A stretch of DNA of 64,000 nucleotides. Origin: Acanthosoma haemorrhoidale (taxonomy: Eukaryota; Arthropoda; Insecta; Hemiptera; Acanthosomatidae). A program made the position numbers and the translations under genes. The notes under the pieces were generated by a model. That model did not search any database, was not told where the DNA came from, and was given only the letters and a program-made list of their open reading frames with translations. The first letter of the stretch is position 1. Every line of letters begins with the position of its first letter. The stretch is taken from contig OV884014.1 in NCBI GenBank assembly GCA_930367205.1, positions 72,147,104 to 72,211,103 of the forward strand, written 5' to 3'. Shown piece by piece: positions 48,481 through 59,788 of the stretch.

Positions 48481-48575
48481 TTTTTATCAACAACAATCTT
48501 TATTGTGCAATAATTACAATCTGCCTTTTATAAGGCAATAATAATACAGATAAATGATCTCATTCATACCATATT
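48481..48575 (-). mobile_element. LINE-like 3'-end repeat, copy B
   Basis: The minus strand reads ATGAATGAGATCATTTATC then AAGGCAGATTGTAATTATTG and CAATAAAGATTGTTG. It matches copy A at 16170-16256. CAATAAAG may be its poly(A) signal. Confidence 0.55.
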
Positions 48576-48594
48576 TTATTATATGTACTCGCTT

Positions 48595-48633
48595 CGGCGG
48601 TACATATACTAAAATTGGAACAACATTAAGGAC
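48595..48633 (+). ncRNA. U6 snRNA 5' fragment (pseudogene)
   Basis: GTACTCGCTTCGGCGGTAC followed by ATATACTAAAATTGGAACAA is the 5' stem-loop and the next about 20 nt of U6. The conserved ACAGAGA box and everything downstream are absent, so it cannot be a working gene. The usual U6 promoter spacing is also not seen. Confidence 0.8.
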
Positions 48634-48639
48634 AGGAGC

Positions 48640-50715
48640 AAGTCAATTTTCTAAAATGAGGTAAAGAAAATATCTGCTTACCCAATGTTGCAAACAGTTT
48701 TGGTCACAACACAAAGCCGTGGACAACCGTCGTAATGTTCAAGATTCGCGATTTTGTGCGCCTTTCGGAATTGTTGAGCTATGGTACCCTATAGTATCAT
48801 AATGTAAACATTAGAAAATATAAGGTCATAACCAAAGCTACGGCAAAGAGTCAGTCTTCATTCGTGATACTAATTGTAATAACACTGAGTGCTGTACACT
48901 TATTGAAAGCGTGATTGAGACAAACAAATAAATGCAAAAAGCTTGACTCAGATAAATTAATACAGTTTCTTTAATGAGCTTGTTACTTATTTGCCTAGAT
49001 GCGATAGTTAATATGTTATCATTAATAAGGTGACAACATAAAGAAGAGAAAAGACCATCAAGAAGCGTTAATGTTCGGTTTATTTATTGTACTATATTGA
49101 AGAACAAATCGAGCACGAGGGTCATTATAGCCCGTTAGTCTTCTTAACGTCAATCGCTGAGGAGCAGGTCTTCCTAATTCACTACTTACTACAGCTTGTA
49201 TTGTCCGCTTCTTCGTTTTATTTTTTGTTTTAGTTCTATTATTTCGTAAAGGGCGAATCGATGTGTTCTCCGTTTTAATTTTCAAATCTAGAATGGGCTT
49301 AATTTTCTTTCATTCTTGTTCAACTGAACGGATCCTTTGAACAGAAACCCTCTGATGTACTGATAACGGAGTGTCTAAAAAAGGCCTTACAAGCTATACA
49401 AATAAAGAATCCGCAGTAAGAACAAGTGTAGATGTGGGAGATAGAACAACCCTAAATAATAAAAAAACAAACCAGGCAAGTGATATTTTATTAGTTTTTT
49501 ATATTCTTGTATAAAGAGACAATATTGAATTTCTATCATCAATGTATCGTAAATAGTAGTGCAACTCAAAATCAGGTTAGACTGTACTAACGAAGAAACC
49601 TTCCGGCGGGTAAAGGCTTCCTTTCAACATTCAATAATCGCATTTATTGAAACAAATAAATGCTTATAGCTACTAACCATCAACCGTTGATCAACCTCCA
49701 TAGCAATGGAGTATTCATCCATCTGGCTTTAAAATTGATAAAAAAGAAAAGTTATACTCTTATATATACTTGCAGTGTTAGTATTTAAAGCAATTATTCT
49801 TTATTATAATTAAATTCGATTACTAATTATATTATGACATTGCTTGACTATTACAGTTTGTTTTGTATTTTTACTATCCATTATAGTTTATTATTCTACA
49901 ATTCTGTATTTTACATGTGCATTATTATATATATATATTATTATAACTTGAATTAAATGTAGATTTTATTTAAATTTAATTAATCATGTGTTGCACAAAT
50001 CTTCCTTTAGGAGACATTAATCACTTTCAAATAATTAAGTTCGATTTTAGTATAATGACACATGTGGTATTTTGTCGCCTGTGGTTTGCTGGAATTACTG
50101 CATAGGTGTTCGCACCGTCATTTGTATTTGTGTTTTTGATAACTAAATATAAATTACAAGTGAGATTTCGTCGGATAACGGTTAATTCGTGATGAAAAAA
50201 AAAAACTGCCTACGGTTTAAAATTCTGGTATGATAGACAGCGAGATGTGAGTGGGATTGAGAGTGATTTGGGTTTTGTAAAACAACAGTGTCACTAGGTT
50301 TTTTTGTTTTTTTTTAAACCCTGTATCAAAGTATTTTTGATTTTTTATTGCCCAGCGGTTATCAGACATCCTTTTACTCTGTTTTCACCTAGTTCCATTA
50401 AAGAGAATTAGTTATCTATATTCTCTGATCCACTTGCATGTACTATGTAGTCCCCATTGTACTATGGTTATAAAATGATCTTCTTTGTAGAGACCGACAG
50501 AGCTGAAATGAAGTGGAGCAGCTTCACTCAATCAAAGCCTTTCTAAACGACATTGTACCAAGCACGTAAGGAGATATTAATTAAGAGGAAGTGAGAGAAT
50601 TCTTGCTTTGAGGAAAGAAGCTTCATCTTCCTTACGGAGTATTGAAGAAAAAACTAAATAAAAAAAACTGGCCCCTAATGCAAATTGATCAAAGCGTTTA
50701 ATCCCTTAGCCACAG
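48640..50715. other. intergenic, one unexplained minus-strand frame
   Basis: Mostly AT-rich. The minus-strand frame 49285-49058 (KKRTIQAVVSSELGRPAPQ and on) is basic and continues upstream past one stop. It may be the C-terminal end of a retroelement polyprotein, but I cannot name it. Confidence 0.3.
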
Positions 50716-50719
50716 TTCG

Positions 50720-50930
50720 TTAAGTTGGACGACTCCTTGCAACTTTATTATTTGCCTAATCAAGGCCTCCCTCGTTACAAATCGGCTGTCTTAAATTCGA
50801 CCCGGACTTTTTACAATTCTAATCCCGAGACTTCTTTTGTTCTGGTGAGGGATCGGCGGCTCCCCCTTGTCGGCGGGGAACGTGTCCCGAATAACCATCT
50901 TCGGCTTTATTAATTTGTTTGCTACTTTTT
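50720..50930. promoter_or_regulatory. GC-rich island 3, candidate conserved non-coding element
   Basis: Contains GGATCGGCGGCTCCCCC and CTTCGGCTTTATTAATTTG. GC-rich within AT-rich flanks, with only a 62-codon frame that looks incidental. Confidence 0.3.
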
Positions 50931-51572
50931 TCATTTTACTTTCCCTGTTTTACAAATCTCATTTGTTCCCCCACTCTCCTCGCCTCAAGCAAATATATTA
51001 GCTGTTTCCCTTCCTACGAGTTCAGTTAGTCTTTTTAATCTAGGACATCCCTCTCAGTCAATTTCCTGGTCTCGGGAATTAAAATGCAAAGTAAAAATAT
51101 ATTTGTTTTCAGTGAAACGCTTTTGGGCCTGAGGAATTAAACTTGACAAATTATTCTTGTTTTGGATAATTTATGGTCTTTTCCTTAGCTCCTGAGTTTA
51201 TGTTATTTGTTCTTCTAGGAATGCTGGTGTGCATGCTTCTTGTGGGCTCGTTTGTTGCCGTTGAAAAATCTAAACAGACATGGTAGAGCTACCATGAGCT
51301 CTATCTAATGGACTCTACCCTTAGTAGGATAGGTTTTCAAGGTTCTAAGAGTATCCTGGAGTTTTGTTACTGACTAGGCTAGGATTGTATCTATGTATCT
51401 AGGTTGTTACATGGTTTTTATCTACATACTTCCGTCACACCCCATGTCTTAACCACCTCCTGACGTGTGAGACTGGACTGTGTCCGGGGCCCCAGCCAGT
51501 TCCAGGAAGTTGATGGGATTTTAAGCCAAAAAAATCCCTGAAAACAAACGGACTAGGCAAGTTTTCGGGCAA

Positions 51573-51960
51573 TTTTTCCTTTGGTGTCCTTAAACAGGTG
51601 ACACCTTTCAGAATGAACAACACTCAGCCATATTTGAATTGAATGCTAAAAAGAAAAAGTATTTTTCCTTTGGTGCCCTATTTACACACGTGGCACCTTT
51701 CTTCCCCTACGACCCAGAGCTATTTTCTGATCCAATACTACAAAAGAAAAGTAGTTTTTCCTTTGGTATCTTATCTATATGCGTGGTACCTTTCAAAATA
51801 TAAAACCTGAACAATTTTCTAATTCATGTTAGAAATAAAAGCAGGTTTTCCGTTGGTGTCCTATCTAGATACGTGGGACGTTTCAGAATTTTTAACTCTC
51901 AACTATTTTTCTTCATTACTAAAAAGAAAAAGTTAATATTATCTTTGAGATCTTGCCTAC
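51573..51960 (+). repeat. tandem array of four to five ~90-bp units, each with a conserved hairpin
   Basis: Units begin TTTTTCCTTTGG at about 51573, 51662, 51755 and 51845, with a decayed fifth at about 51940. Each has an inverted repeat just after: GGTGTC/GACACC, GGTGCC/GGCACC, GGTATC/GGTACC and GTCC/GGAC. The units end AAAAAGAAAAAG. The stem changes are mostly compensatory or G-U. Confidence 0.8.
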
Positions 51961-52624
51961 AGTTAAAACATGCGTTTATTTTGCACTTGCTCTTTCAACA
52001 AGCAGCTCAAATATAAATATAAAAAAGAAACATGGAAAATTATGACAGTATTTTTTTTACGAGACACTTACATATTAGTGATGAAAATGTTTCCTTATTA
52101 GAATAACAATCATAAAAAATTGTAGATCAACATTATTGGCTAAATTTGAATAAATGGTCAACAGCGTAAAATGTAAGTCATTGAAATCATATACGCAATA
52201 ACATAACGTAAAAAGCACATGAAACCTTAAATAAACAAAAGCATTGAAAAGAGAGGCAATATTACCTGACGATGTCAGTCAACAAATCTGTGTCACTCTG
52301 GTCTCCCTTCAAAGCGAATATCCTATACAAATATGGAATCCGTTCAATATAAATGCATGGGTGTCTAGCTCTACTAGTAAAAAAAAACTTACAAACAATT
52401 CAATTTGTTCTAAGAAATGTCTCAGATTCACAAATAGTTGTAAGGGTAAATATACCATAATAAAATGCATTAAGAATGCTTTCACTGGACAATTCTTGTA
52501 GTCTCAATTTCAATATTTTTTGGCAATTGCCCTAACTCAATAATAATCTACTCATTATAGAAATATCAAATTACGCTAAATTTACATCCACTAGAGAATC
52601 AAATATATTTTATTACTATATTTA

Positions 52625-53265
52625 CGTCTTTCCCGTTTAAGCCAAGCAAGGAGCTGCCGAAGCCGAGACAGAGGGCGGTACATTGCTCACCCCTAATCCC
52701 TCCCGTCTTCATGGTCGTTTTTTTTCCCTCGCCGCTTCTTCATAATCATCCTGGGCCCAAGAGACGGACAGGCCGATTAGTCCCGTTTTTCCGGTGGCGG
52801 AGTTTGCACAGAGGCTGTAGAAAAAAGAAAGACGGATGTTGGATGATTGTTGGACCCCCACGTCAATAAAGCCGCCTCGACTGAGAGGAAGAAAGACCGG
52901 CCGGTAATAAAAACTTGTAATGGATGTGTGTGATATCCGCAGAGCCCCTGGGAGCGCTCCCAGGCTTCCATCGATCTGACTTATGGCCAGTCCTACCCAC
53001 CTCTCTTATCTGCCTTTATTTTTATTTTTTGTTTCGTTGTTGAGGATCATCTGTTAGTGGCCTTTGCCCTTTATTACTCCGTTGCTAATGGGAGCGTTAC
53101 TCGTATCTCCCGATGACCGATTGCTTGACGAGGGTTGGTAAGCCCCGAAGTTGGCCGACTGTCATAACCCTGATCATTCCTCTAGCGTGAATATATGAAC
53201 GCGTGCAATGTCCTGGAACAATGCCTCCGGTACGGTTTTCGGGAAAAGCCCTGTTTATAAATACA
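52625..53265. promoter_or_regulatory. GC-rich island 4, candidate conserved non-coding element
   Basis: The largest island. Homeodomain-type sites include GGTAATAAAAAC, CCCTTTATTACTCC and TTGCTAATGGG. An 18-bp perfect palindrome (CCTGGGAGCGCTCCCAGG, 52947-52964) lies within. No coding frame persuades me. Confidence 0.35.
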
Positions 53266-53297
53266 TCTTCAAGAAACTTGAATCCCCGGTGGTGATT

Positions 53298-55096
53298 TCA
53301 ATTCTAGTCCTCAATGCGCTTTAGTGGGTTTTTGATTATTTGTTTGTGGATGGATTTATTTAAATAAATGCGGTCTCTCCACAATATAGTTTATTATTCA
53401 ACATTTTTTTAGACCGCTCAAAGCTCTAAAATAAGAAGACATCATGAAAAACAATAGACGTTAATTTGAGACAAAAAAAAAAATTTATCAGTGAAAGCTA
53501 ACAATAAATACAACATACATAACAATAAGTGCTAAACTGCATATAAAATTCATTACGTCAATAAAGGACAATCTTTTTTATGTATAGTATAATAAATAAA
53601 TAAAGGGTTCCTCAGCAGAATTTGTATGTATATATCTGGCATGAGTCTAAACTGCCCTGTATTGAATTAGTGGGATTGCGCTTTAAGTCAAAATATCCTC
53701 CATTATTAGGCTCCTTAGCTACCAACAAATATATATCATTGATTAGGACGTCAAGATATTAAAGTTGACATCCTAATTAATATGATAATACAAAATTTGA
53801 ACCGGAAACTGTTTGATTTCACCGAAATGTTTGTCTGTTCTGGCGATTTGGAGTAAATCTGGAGTCATGGCGATTTACGTGAATGTTTCATTTTACGAAC
53901 CGACAGCATAAGGAATGCCGCCAAATTCATAAATAAAATCAATTGTGACTGACAATTCAGTAATTGAAAAAAAAACAACTTTAAATCTTAAATAACTTTT
54001 CAGCTGAATCTTGATAATCCTGACCAGACTCCACTCACTTTTAATATCTTACCACCTACCGTTATTCTGTTATTACCAAAAAATAATCAGTACATTTCTA
54101 TGAGTTGTGGGAGGGAGTACATCTATTCATAAATTCATATCGATTACACCATTGTAAAAAAAGATATTCGCCTTACCTCAATGAATCTAAAACATTCTCT
54201 TGGGTAGATATTACCTGGAGAACACGTTTCTCATTCATAGACAGGCTAAGTGAAATAAAATCATAAATATGCAGGGAGCACTCTCCATTTGTCACCTATA
54301 ATAGTTTGCAAGTAAAGCACAGGACCTTTACATCCAAACCGTACAGATTTCCACATCTCAGAAACTTACACTTAGTTCATGATTGATGTAAATAATTTCA
54401 GTTAGTACAAATTATTAATGTAAAATCGTTAAAATAAAACTTTTATAAATAATGACTAAAAAATATTCAAGTGTAATACATCACTCAATTAAAGGTTCTG
54501 GTATTATTTAGTCTCCATGGATTGTCAGGTCAACCCTTTATGGAAAATCCCATCCATCTATATGACAAAGAATTGCAAGAATAATTAATTAATCAATGGC
54601 TGGTTGTCGGAGATCGCTGTATTTTTTTAATGGAGAGGTTGGACAGATTGGCACATAGGGAAAAAAATAATAGTTTAAAAAAAAATTTAAACGAACCATA
54701 AAAATGGTGAAAACACTACAGTTAACAACATTAACTATATTTTTTTTGATAATTGTAGCCCAACAACAATTCTAGTCCTCAATGACCTCTAGAGGGTTTT
54801 TGATTATTTGTTTGTGGATGGATATATTTAAATAATTGCGGACTCTCCACAATATAGTATATTATTCAACAATGTTTTAGACAGCTCCAAGCTCTAAAAT
54901 AAAAAGTCACATCGTAATGGTTGTTCATTTGGGACAAAAATATTTAATTAAAAAGCTTAACAATAAATACAACTTATAGATTACAATAAGTGCTAAACTC
55001 CATATAAAATTCATTATGTTATAAAGGATATTGTTTTTTATAACATTTCCTCTGCAGATTTTGTGTGTATACATCTGGCATGGTTGTAAATTACAT
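53298..55096 (+). repeat. pair of direct repeats, about 350 bp each, 1.46 kb apart
   Basis: 53298-53652 and 54757-55096 share AATTCTAGTCCTCAATG, GGTTTTTGATTATTTG, CTCCACAATATAGT and CATATAAAATTCATTA in the same order. The second copy runs to within 15 bp of the mariner insertion. Confidence 0.85.
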
Positions 55097-55111
55097 TACA
55101 AATTAGACATA

Positions 55112-56394
55112 CGAGGTTGGTCTGAATAGTTTCCGACCTCAACATGAAGATAGCAGCAGTCGTAAATAAAAGCTAGTGAATTTCGTTGTTCATTTGTTGA
55201 CAGTTACTCACCAAAGTTTCAGCCATTTTGGACGCGCAGTGGTTGTGTAACAGTCGTTTGAGTGAGTCGATGTGAGTGTTTTTATGAAAATGGACAAAAT
55301 CGAGTATTGAGCTGTCATTAAATATTTGTTTTTGAAAGGCAATACGCCTACGCAAATCAAAGATGAGTTGGGTTCTGTGTATGGGGACTCTGCACTATCA
55401 TTTACCACAGTAAAATTTTGGACAGCTGAATTTAAACGTGGTCGTAAGAGCTTGGGAGACGATGAACGTTCGGGACGTCCAAAAGCTACAACTACCAACG
55501 AAAACATCGCCAAAGTTCACCAAATGGTGCTAGACGACCGCCGAATTAAAGTGAGAGAGATAGCAGAGGTTATGACCATGTCAAAAGAACGTGTTTGTCA
55601 CATATTAAATCAACATTTAGAGATGAGAAAGCTGTCCACGCGTTGGGTGGCGCGTTTGCTCACGTTAGACCAAAAACGTGTTCGAATGAACATTTCCAAC
55701 GCTCTGTTGGCGCAGTTTAGGCGTAATAAATCCGAGTTTTGGCGCCGATTAATTACTGTGGATGAAACTTGGATACACCATTACACGCCCGAAACAAAAA
55801 TACAGTCCAAACAGTGGACTGCAAAGGGGGAACCGGCTCCAAAAAAAGCAAAAACTGTTTTTTCAGCTGGGAAAGTGATGGCGACTGTTTTTTGGGATAG
55901 TCATGGAGTTATTTTAATCGATTATCTTCAAAAAGGAAAAACCATTACAGGAGCATACTACGCATCATTACTTGACAAGCTGAAGGCAGAACTTGCGAAA
56001 AAACGGCCACATTTGCAGAAAAAGAAAATCCTGTTTCACCAAGACAACGCACCGTCTCACACCTCAGCGGTTGCCTTGGCGAAAATCAATGAATTACGGT
56101 TTAAACTGCTTGATCATACGCCTTACTCACCAGATCTAGCCCCAAGCGACTTCTCTTGGTTCCCTCGTCTAAAAATTGCGCTCGGAGGACAGAGTTTTTC
56201 GTCAAATGAAGAGGCAGTCACCTTCGTGAACGATTATTTTGCAGAGAAAAACGCCGAGTACTATTTGGACGGGTTACAGAGATGGGAGCATCGCTGGGAG
56301 AAGTGTGTAGAGTTACAAGGAGACTATGTTGAAAAATAAAAAAAAATTCTGAAAAACGTCTTTGTTAGGTCGGAAACTTTTCAGAACACCCTCG
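55112..56394 (+). mobile_element. mariner element, 1283 bp, with both TIRs and TA duplication
   Basis: The left end CGAGGTTGGTCTGAATAG and the right end (reverse complement CGAGGGTGTTCTGAAAAG) both continue TTTCCGACC. They agree over about 28 bp with three mismatches. TA flanks each end (55110-55111 and 56395-56396). The size is typical for mariner. Confidence 0.95.
55284..56339 (+). pseudogene. mariner transposase with one premature stop
   Basis: An ATG at 55284 (or 55290) opens a frame interrupted by TGA at 55308-55310. The following 337+ codons to TAA at 56337-56339 are open. Helix-turn-helix regions lie N-terminally (TPTQIKDELGSVYGD; REIAEVMTMSKERVCHIL). The catalytic triad is intact and of the DD34D type: Asp in TVDETWIHHY, Asp in FHQDNAPSHTS, then 34 residues to Asp in YSPDLAPSDF. 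The WVPRHL-like linker motif reads WVARLL. There is no in-frame ATG soon after the stop, so translation would need readthrough. I read it as a very recently inactivated copy. Confidence 0.93.
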
Positions 56395-56399
56395 TATGC

Positions 56400-58915
56400 T
56401 TCATCAACACTTCGTAATCTTTAATTTGATAACCTCCACAATGTGATAGAAAGCAATTTATTTTATTATTTTCGAGATGAATTAATTAATCCAGACATCG
56501 TAATCATGTTTTATGTTAAAATTTATGTTTGCCGGTCTTACAGAGGATCAGAATCGACACGAGAGACAGAAACATTGGAGTTTCTGATTTCGAAAAACAA
56601 AAAACGAAATGAGCCGTTTATTTTGAAAGTGTCCCAAGTCCATTATTGTCAATTATTTTCGGTTGCCAGTGGTTACATGTACAACTTCAAGTTATTTATC
56701 AATTTTTTTTTTTTTTTTTTTTCTTAGCTCTCAAACTTATGAAATAGGATGTGGGAAAATTATTTTGGGCTAATGAGTGCCTTTCACTAAGGGGAGTCCC
56801 CCATTTGAAGGATGTATGAGAAGGATATAGGGTGGGGTATGCCTAAAGGAGGCGGGTGGAATCAGGAAGGTAGTGAGAGTCTACTGAGGGTGGAATTTAT
56901 CAATAAAGCATTTGAGGTTACTTATATTCCGAGTAGATGCGATTATTCTGGACCCATACGTTTTCAGAGTTAGTTCAATAAGTGAGCTGTTTACTTTGAA
57001 AGTAAATTTACTCATATATAAACTCAACTTAAGTATAAATGGACTTTAGCCACTTTCAAAATAATCGGCTCAAATCATAAAAAGAGGAATTTTAGTACTA
57101 TGACAGTCATTTTATTGGTGCATATAAAGTACTGAATTACCTCATTATACCTAATATTTCCACGGGCATATCTCCCGACTATATCCCAGCTCCCTTTTTT
57201 TTAGGAGTATCGAAGGTGACCGATCAAAGGGAAAACTTATTTTATATTTAGCCTTTATGCTGATATGTAAGTTAGAGGGTAATTTACCTACATCTTTAAA
57301 GAACTTTTTAATTTACTTTTCTCTCATTCATTCCGCAGACAGGTTTCGGATTGCTACTTTTTAATTGTCAACCACCGGTTTCTATTAAGGGAACTTTTAA
57401 TGTAGTTGGATAGCTTAGTACAAACCGCTATTTGTTTGTATGCTTAAGAAGTTTGCATTGCACAGTTTGTAGTCCGATTTTATGTCAATAGAGTCGATAA
57501 TGACTGTAAATATTTTAATTAATTACTCACGATTAAAAAATTAGTATTTCCTTAACATCAAAAAAAGTAATCATATCAAAATAATGGGATTCGTAAGATA
57601 TAATTTAAGAGTTTCAAATTGGAATAAAACATTAATTAAAAATTAAATATCATTCGATCATTTTTCTGGATTATTAATGTTCGTTTTTTTCAATAACCTT
57701 TGTCTACAGATTACTAATTTTTAGTAGTAAAAATGGTTATCAGTGTATTCAATATACAAGTAACCATTTACCACCCTTACATTTTCTACTTACTAATGAT
57801 CAGTCCACCTCCATCACCATATGACGATAATTGCAGCCTTGATTAAAATTATTTAATGCAAAACCTTAGTGGGAATGCATTAAAATAAAATGAAATACTG
57901 ATGAATATAAGCATGTGTTAACCATAATATAACAATAATTGTATTTTATGAAGTTTATGAAACCTTCTTGTCAGTGACACAATAACTGTGAATTGCTCAA
58001 TCATTGATATAAAATAGATATTAAAACTTGGATTTAACTATTTTAAATTCGGAGATCTCGAATCTTTTATTTTTAAAACTTTATTATTTTTCAGTTTCTT
58101 TAGATTTAAAAAAAAAAAAAGCATTACTTGTCCAAATTGTGAAGTTCGTGTATATATATTCGATAAATATAATTTACTTTACAGTTGATCTAGAATAATT
58201 TTAGAGGTAAGGGGGGGGGGAAATCTTTGATATAACCAGTGGAAAGAAGCTGTACGTCTTTCCCAGAAGCTTATTATGAAAAAAACATGACTGTTTTATT
58301 TCATGGTATATTATTTGGTCATTGTAGGATATCATTTAACATGATTATGTTCTTTATCCATAATCGTAAACTGGTAAATATATTAAATCTATATTATCTA
58401 TAAATCCACATGAAATTTACTAGCCGATAAAAATTAATCCGATCTACGTCACACTTAAATACAAATATAATTATTGTCATGTGTGACAATTAGTTACTGA
58501 AAATAACTATGCTTATAGTCTTTATTAAAATATCTTTTATTATCGTCATAAACATCGCAAAAATATTGTAAAAATATTATCAGTTATAACATTCGTAATT
58601 AGTTCAAAATTTACCTAATTATATATTAATGAAATAAAACAGAAATCTAAATGTACCAGGTGCCTGGTACATACTAGGTACAAATTGTTCCTAGACTCAA
58701 CTTGAGTATTCTGTAAATATCCTTGTGTTTTATATTTTTTCTGCAGAATTCATTCCAACTGTAATATGTCAGCTCAAGTTAATTAATTACTAATTTTAAT
58801 TGAACAAGTTTCACATGAGTCATGTTGAATTTATATTAGGAACTTCTTAAGTTAACAAGAAGTTAGTTTAGTTAATTAATACGATGATATATTATATATA
58901 TTTTCATTTACATAA
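56400..58915. other. intergenic, no gene seen
   Basis: AT-rich with a T-run (56705-56724), a G-run (58209-58219) and a 22-bp palindrome (58651-58672, ATGTACCAGG/CCTGGTACAT). The frame at 56443-56727 is not convincing. Confidence 0.45.
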
Positions 58916-58920
58916 ATTAC

Positions 58921-59155
58921 TTATACTTAATTTTTCATATTGCCTCTGAGCTCGTCAGTACGACGGCTAAGTTGACGCTTATCTGCAAGATAACGGAAAC
59001 TCTCTACCGGACCGAAAGTGTCAGGTATGCTTTAAGTTCGTTTTTGTAGGTTTTTGGGTATTGCTTCCACTATTCACTGTTTTTTTTTTTGAATTCGAGT
59101 CATTCATCTAAAACAAAATATCACATCTTATGATTCTAGTTAATGAACAATGATC

Positions 59156-59197
<42 letters not shown>

Positions 59198-59788
59198 ACC
59201 GTGTAAATAATAAAACTTTATCGAAGACTAAGGAAGCTAGTTTAAAACAAATCAACTCGTTTATCATTATCTATGTTTTATGTTTTTTTGTCATTCACTT
59301 GATTGAAAAATGAGGTAATAGGCCTTAAAAGTAAACTAAGAACGATCTGAAGGAAAAACTGTCCTAGTGCTAAAAAATAAAAGACTAGTAAACATCACTA
59401 TGTATTGCAAAATTATAAAGAAAATTATCGATGTGGAACCAAACTACTTTTATTACCTGTTTGATACAGAAAAACACAACATGATTGAAAAATTATTATC
59501 ATATTATAGAATTTTACGTGCATGATGCGGTTATGAGGCGCATCGTTATGTTTGGCGGGTGTATGCATTCACTGCTTGTTTGGTGTTTAGTTCTATGGTT
59601 TCTCTTGACCATAACAGTGAAAAGTGGAAGCAATAGCCATAACCTACAAAAACGAAGTTAAGGCATACCTAAAGACACTTCCGGTCAAGTACCAGATTGA
59701 GTTTCCATTATCCTGCAGTTAAGCGTCAACTTAGCCGTCACTACGTCGTACTGACGAGCTCAGAGGCAATATAAAAAATTAAGTATAA
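58921..59788. mobile_element. 868-bp non-autonomous DNA element with long TIRs
   Basis: The left arm 58921-59080 and the right arm 59613-59788 are imperfect reverse complements. Shared words include TTATACTTAATTTTT, GCCTCTGAGCTCGTCAGTAC, GGCTAAGTTGACGCTTA and CGTTTTTGTAGGTT. The right arm has an 8-bp insertion (GTAGTGAC-like). The interior has no ORF and an (AT)18 run. The target duplication is unclear. Confidence 0.85.
59158..59194. repeat. (AT)n microsatellite
   Basis: About 18 AT units inside the long-TIR element. Confidence 0.95.

Noticed and set aside
48595..48633. Working U6 snRNA gene
   Set aside because: Only the 5' about 39 nt are present. The ACAGAGA box and 3' half are missing and no correctly spaced promoter is visible.
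55208..55513. Minus-strand 101-codon ORF
   Set aside because: Antisense shadow of the mariner transposase.
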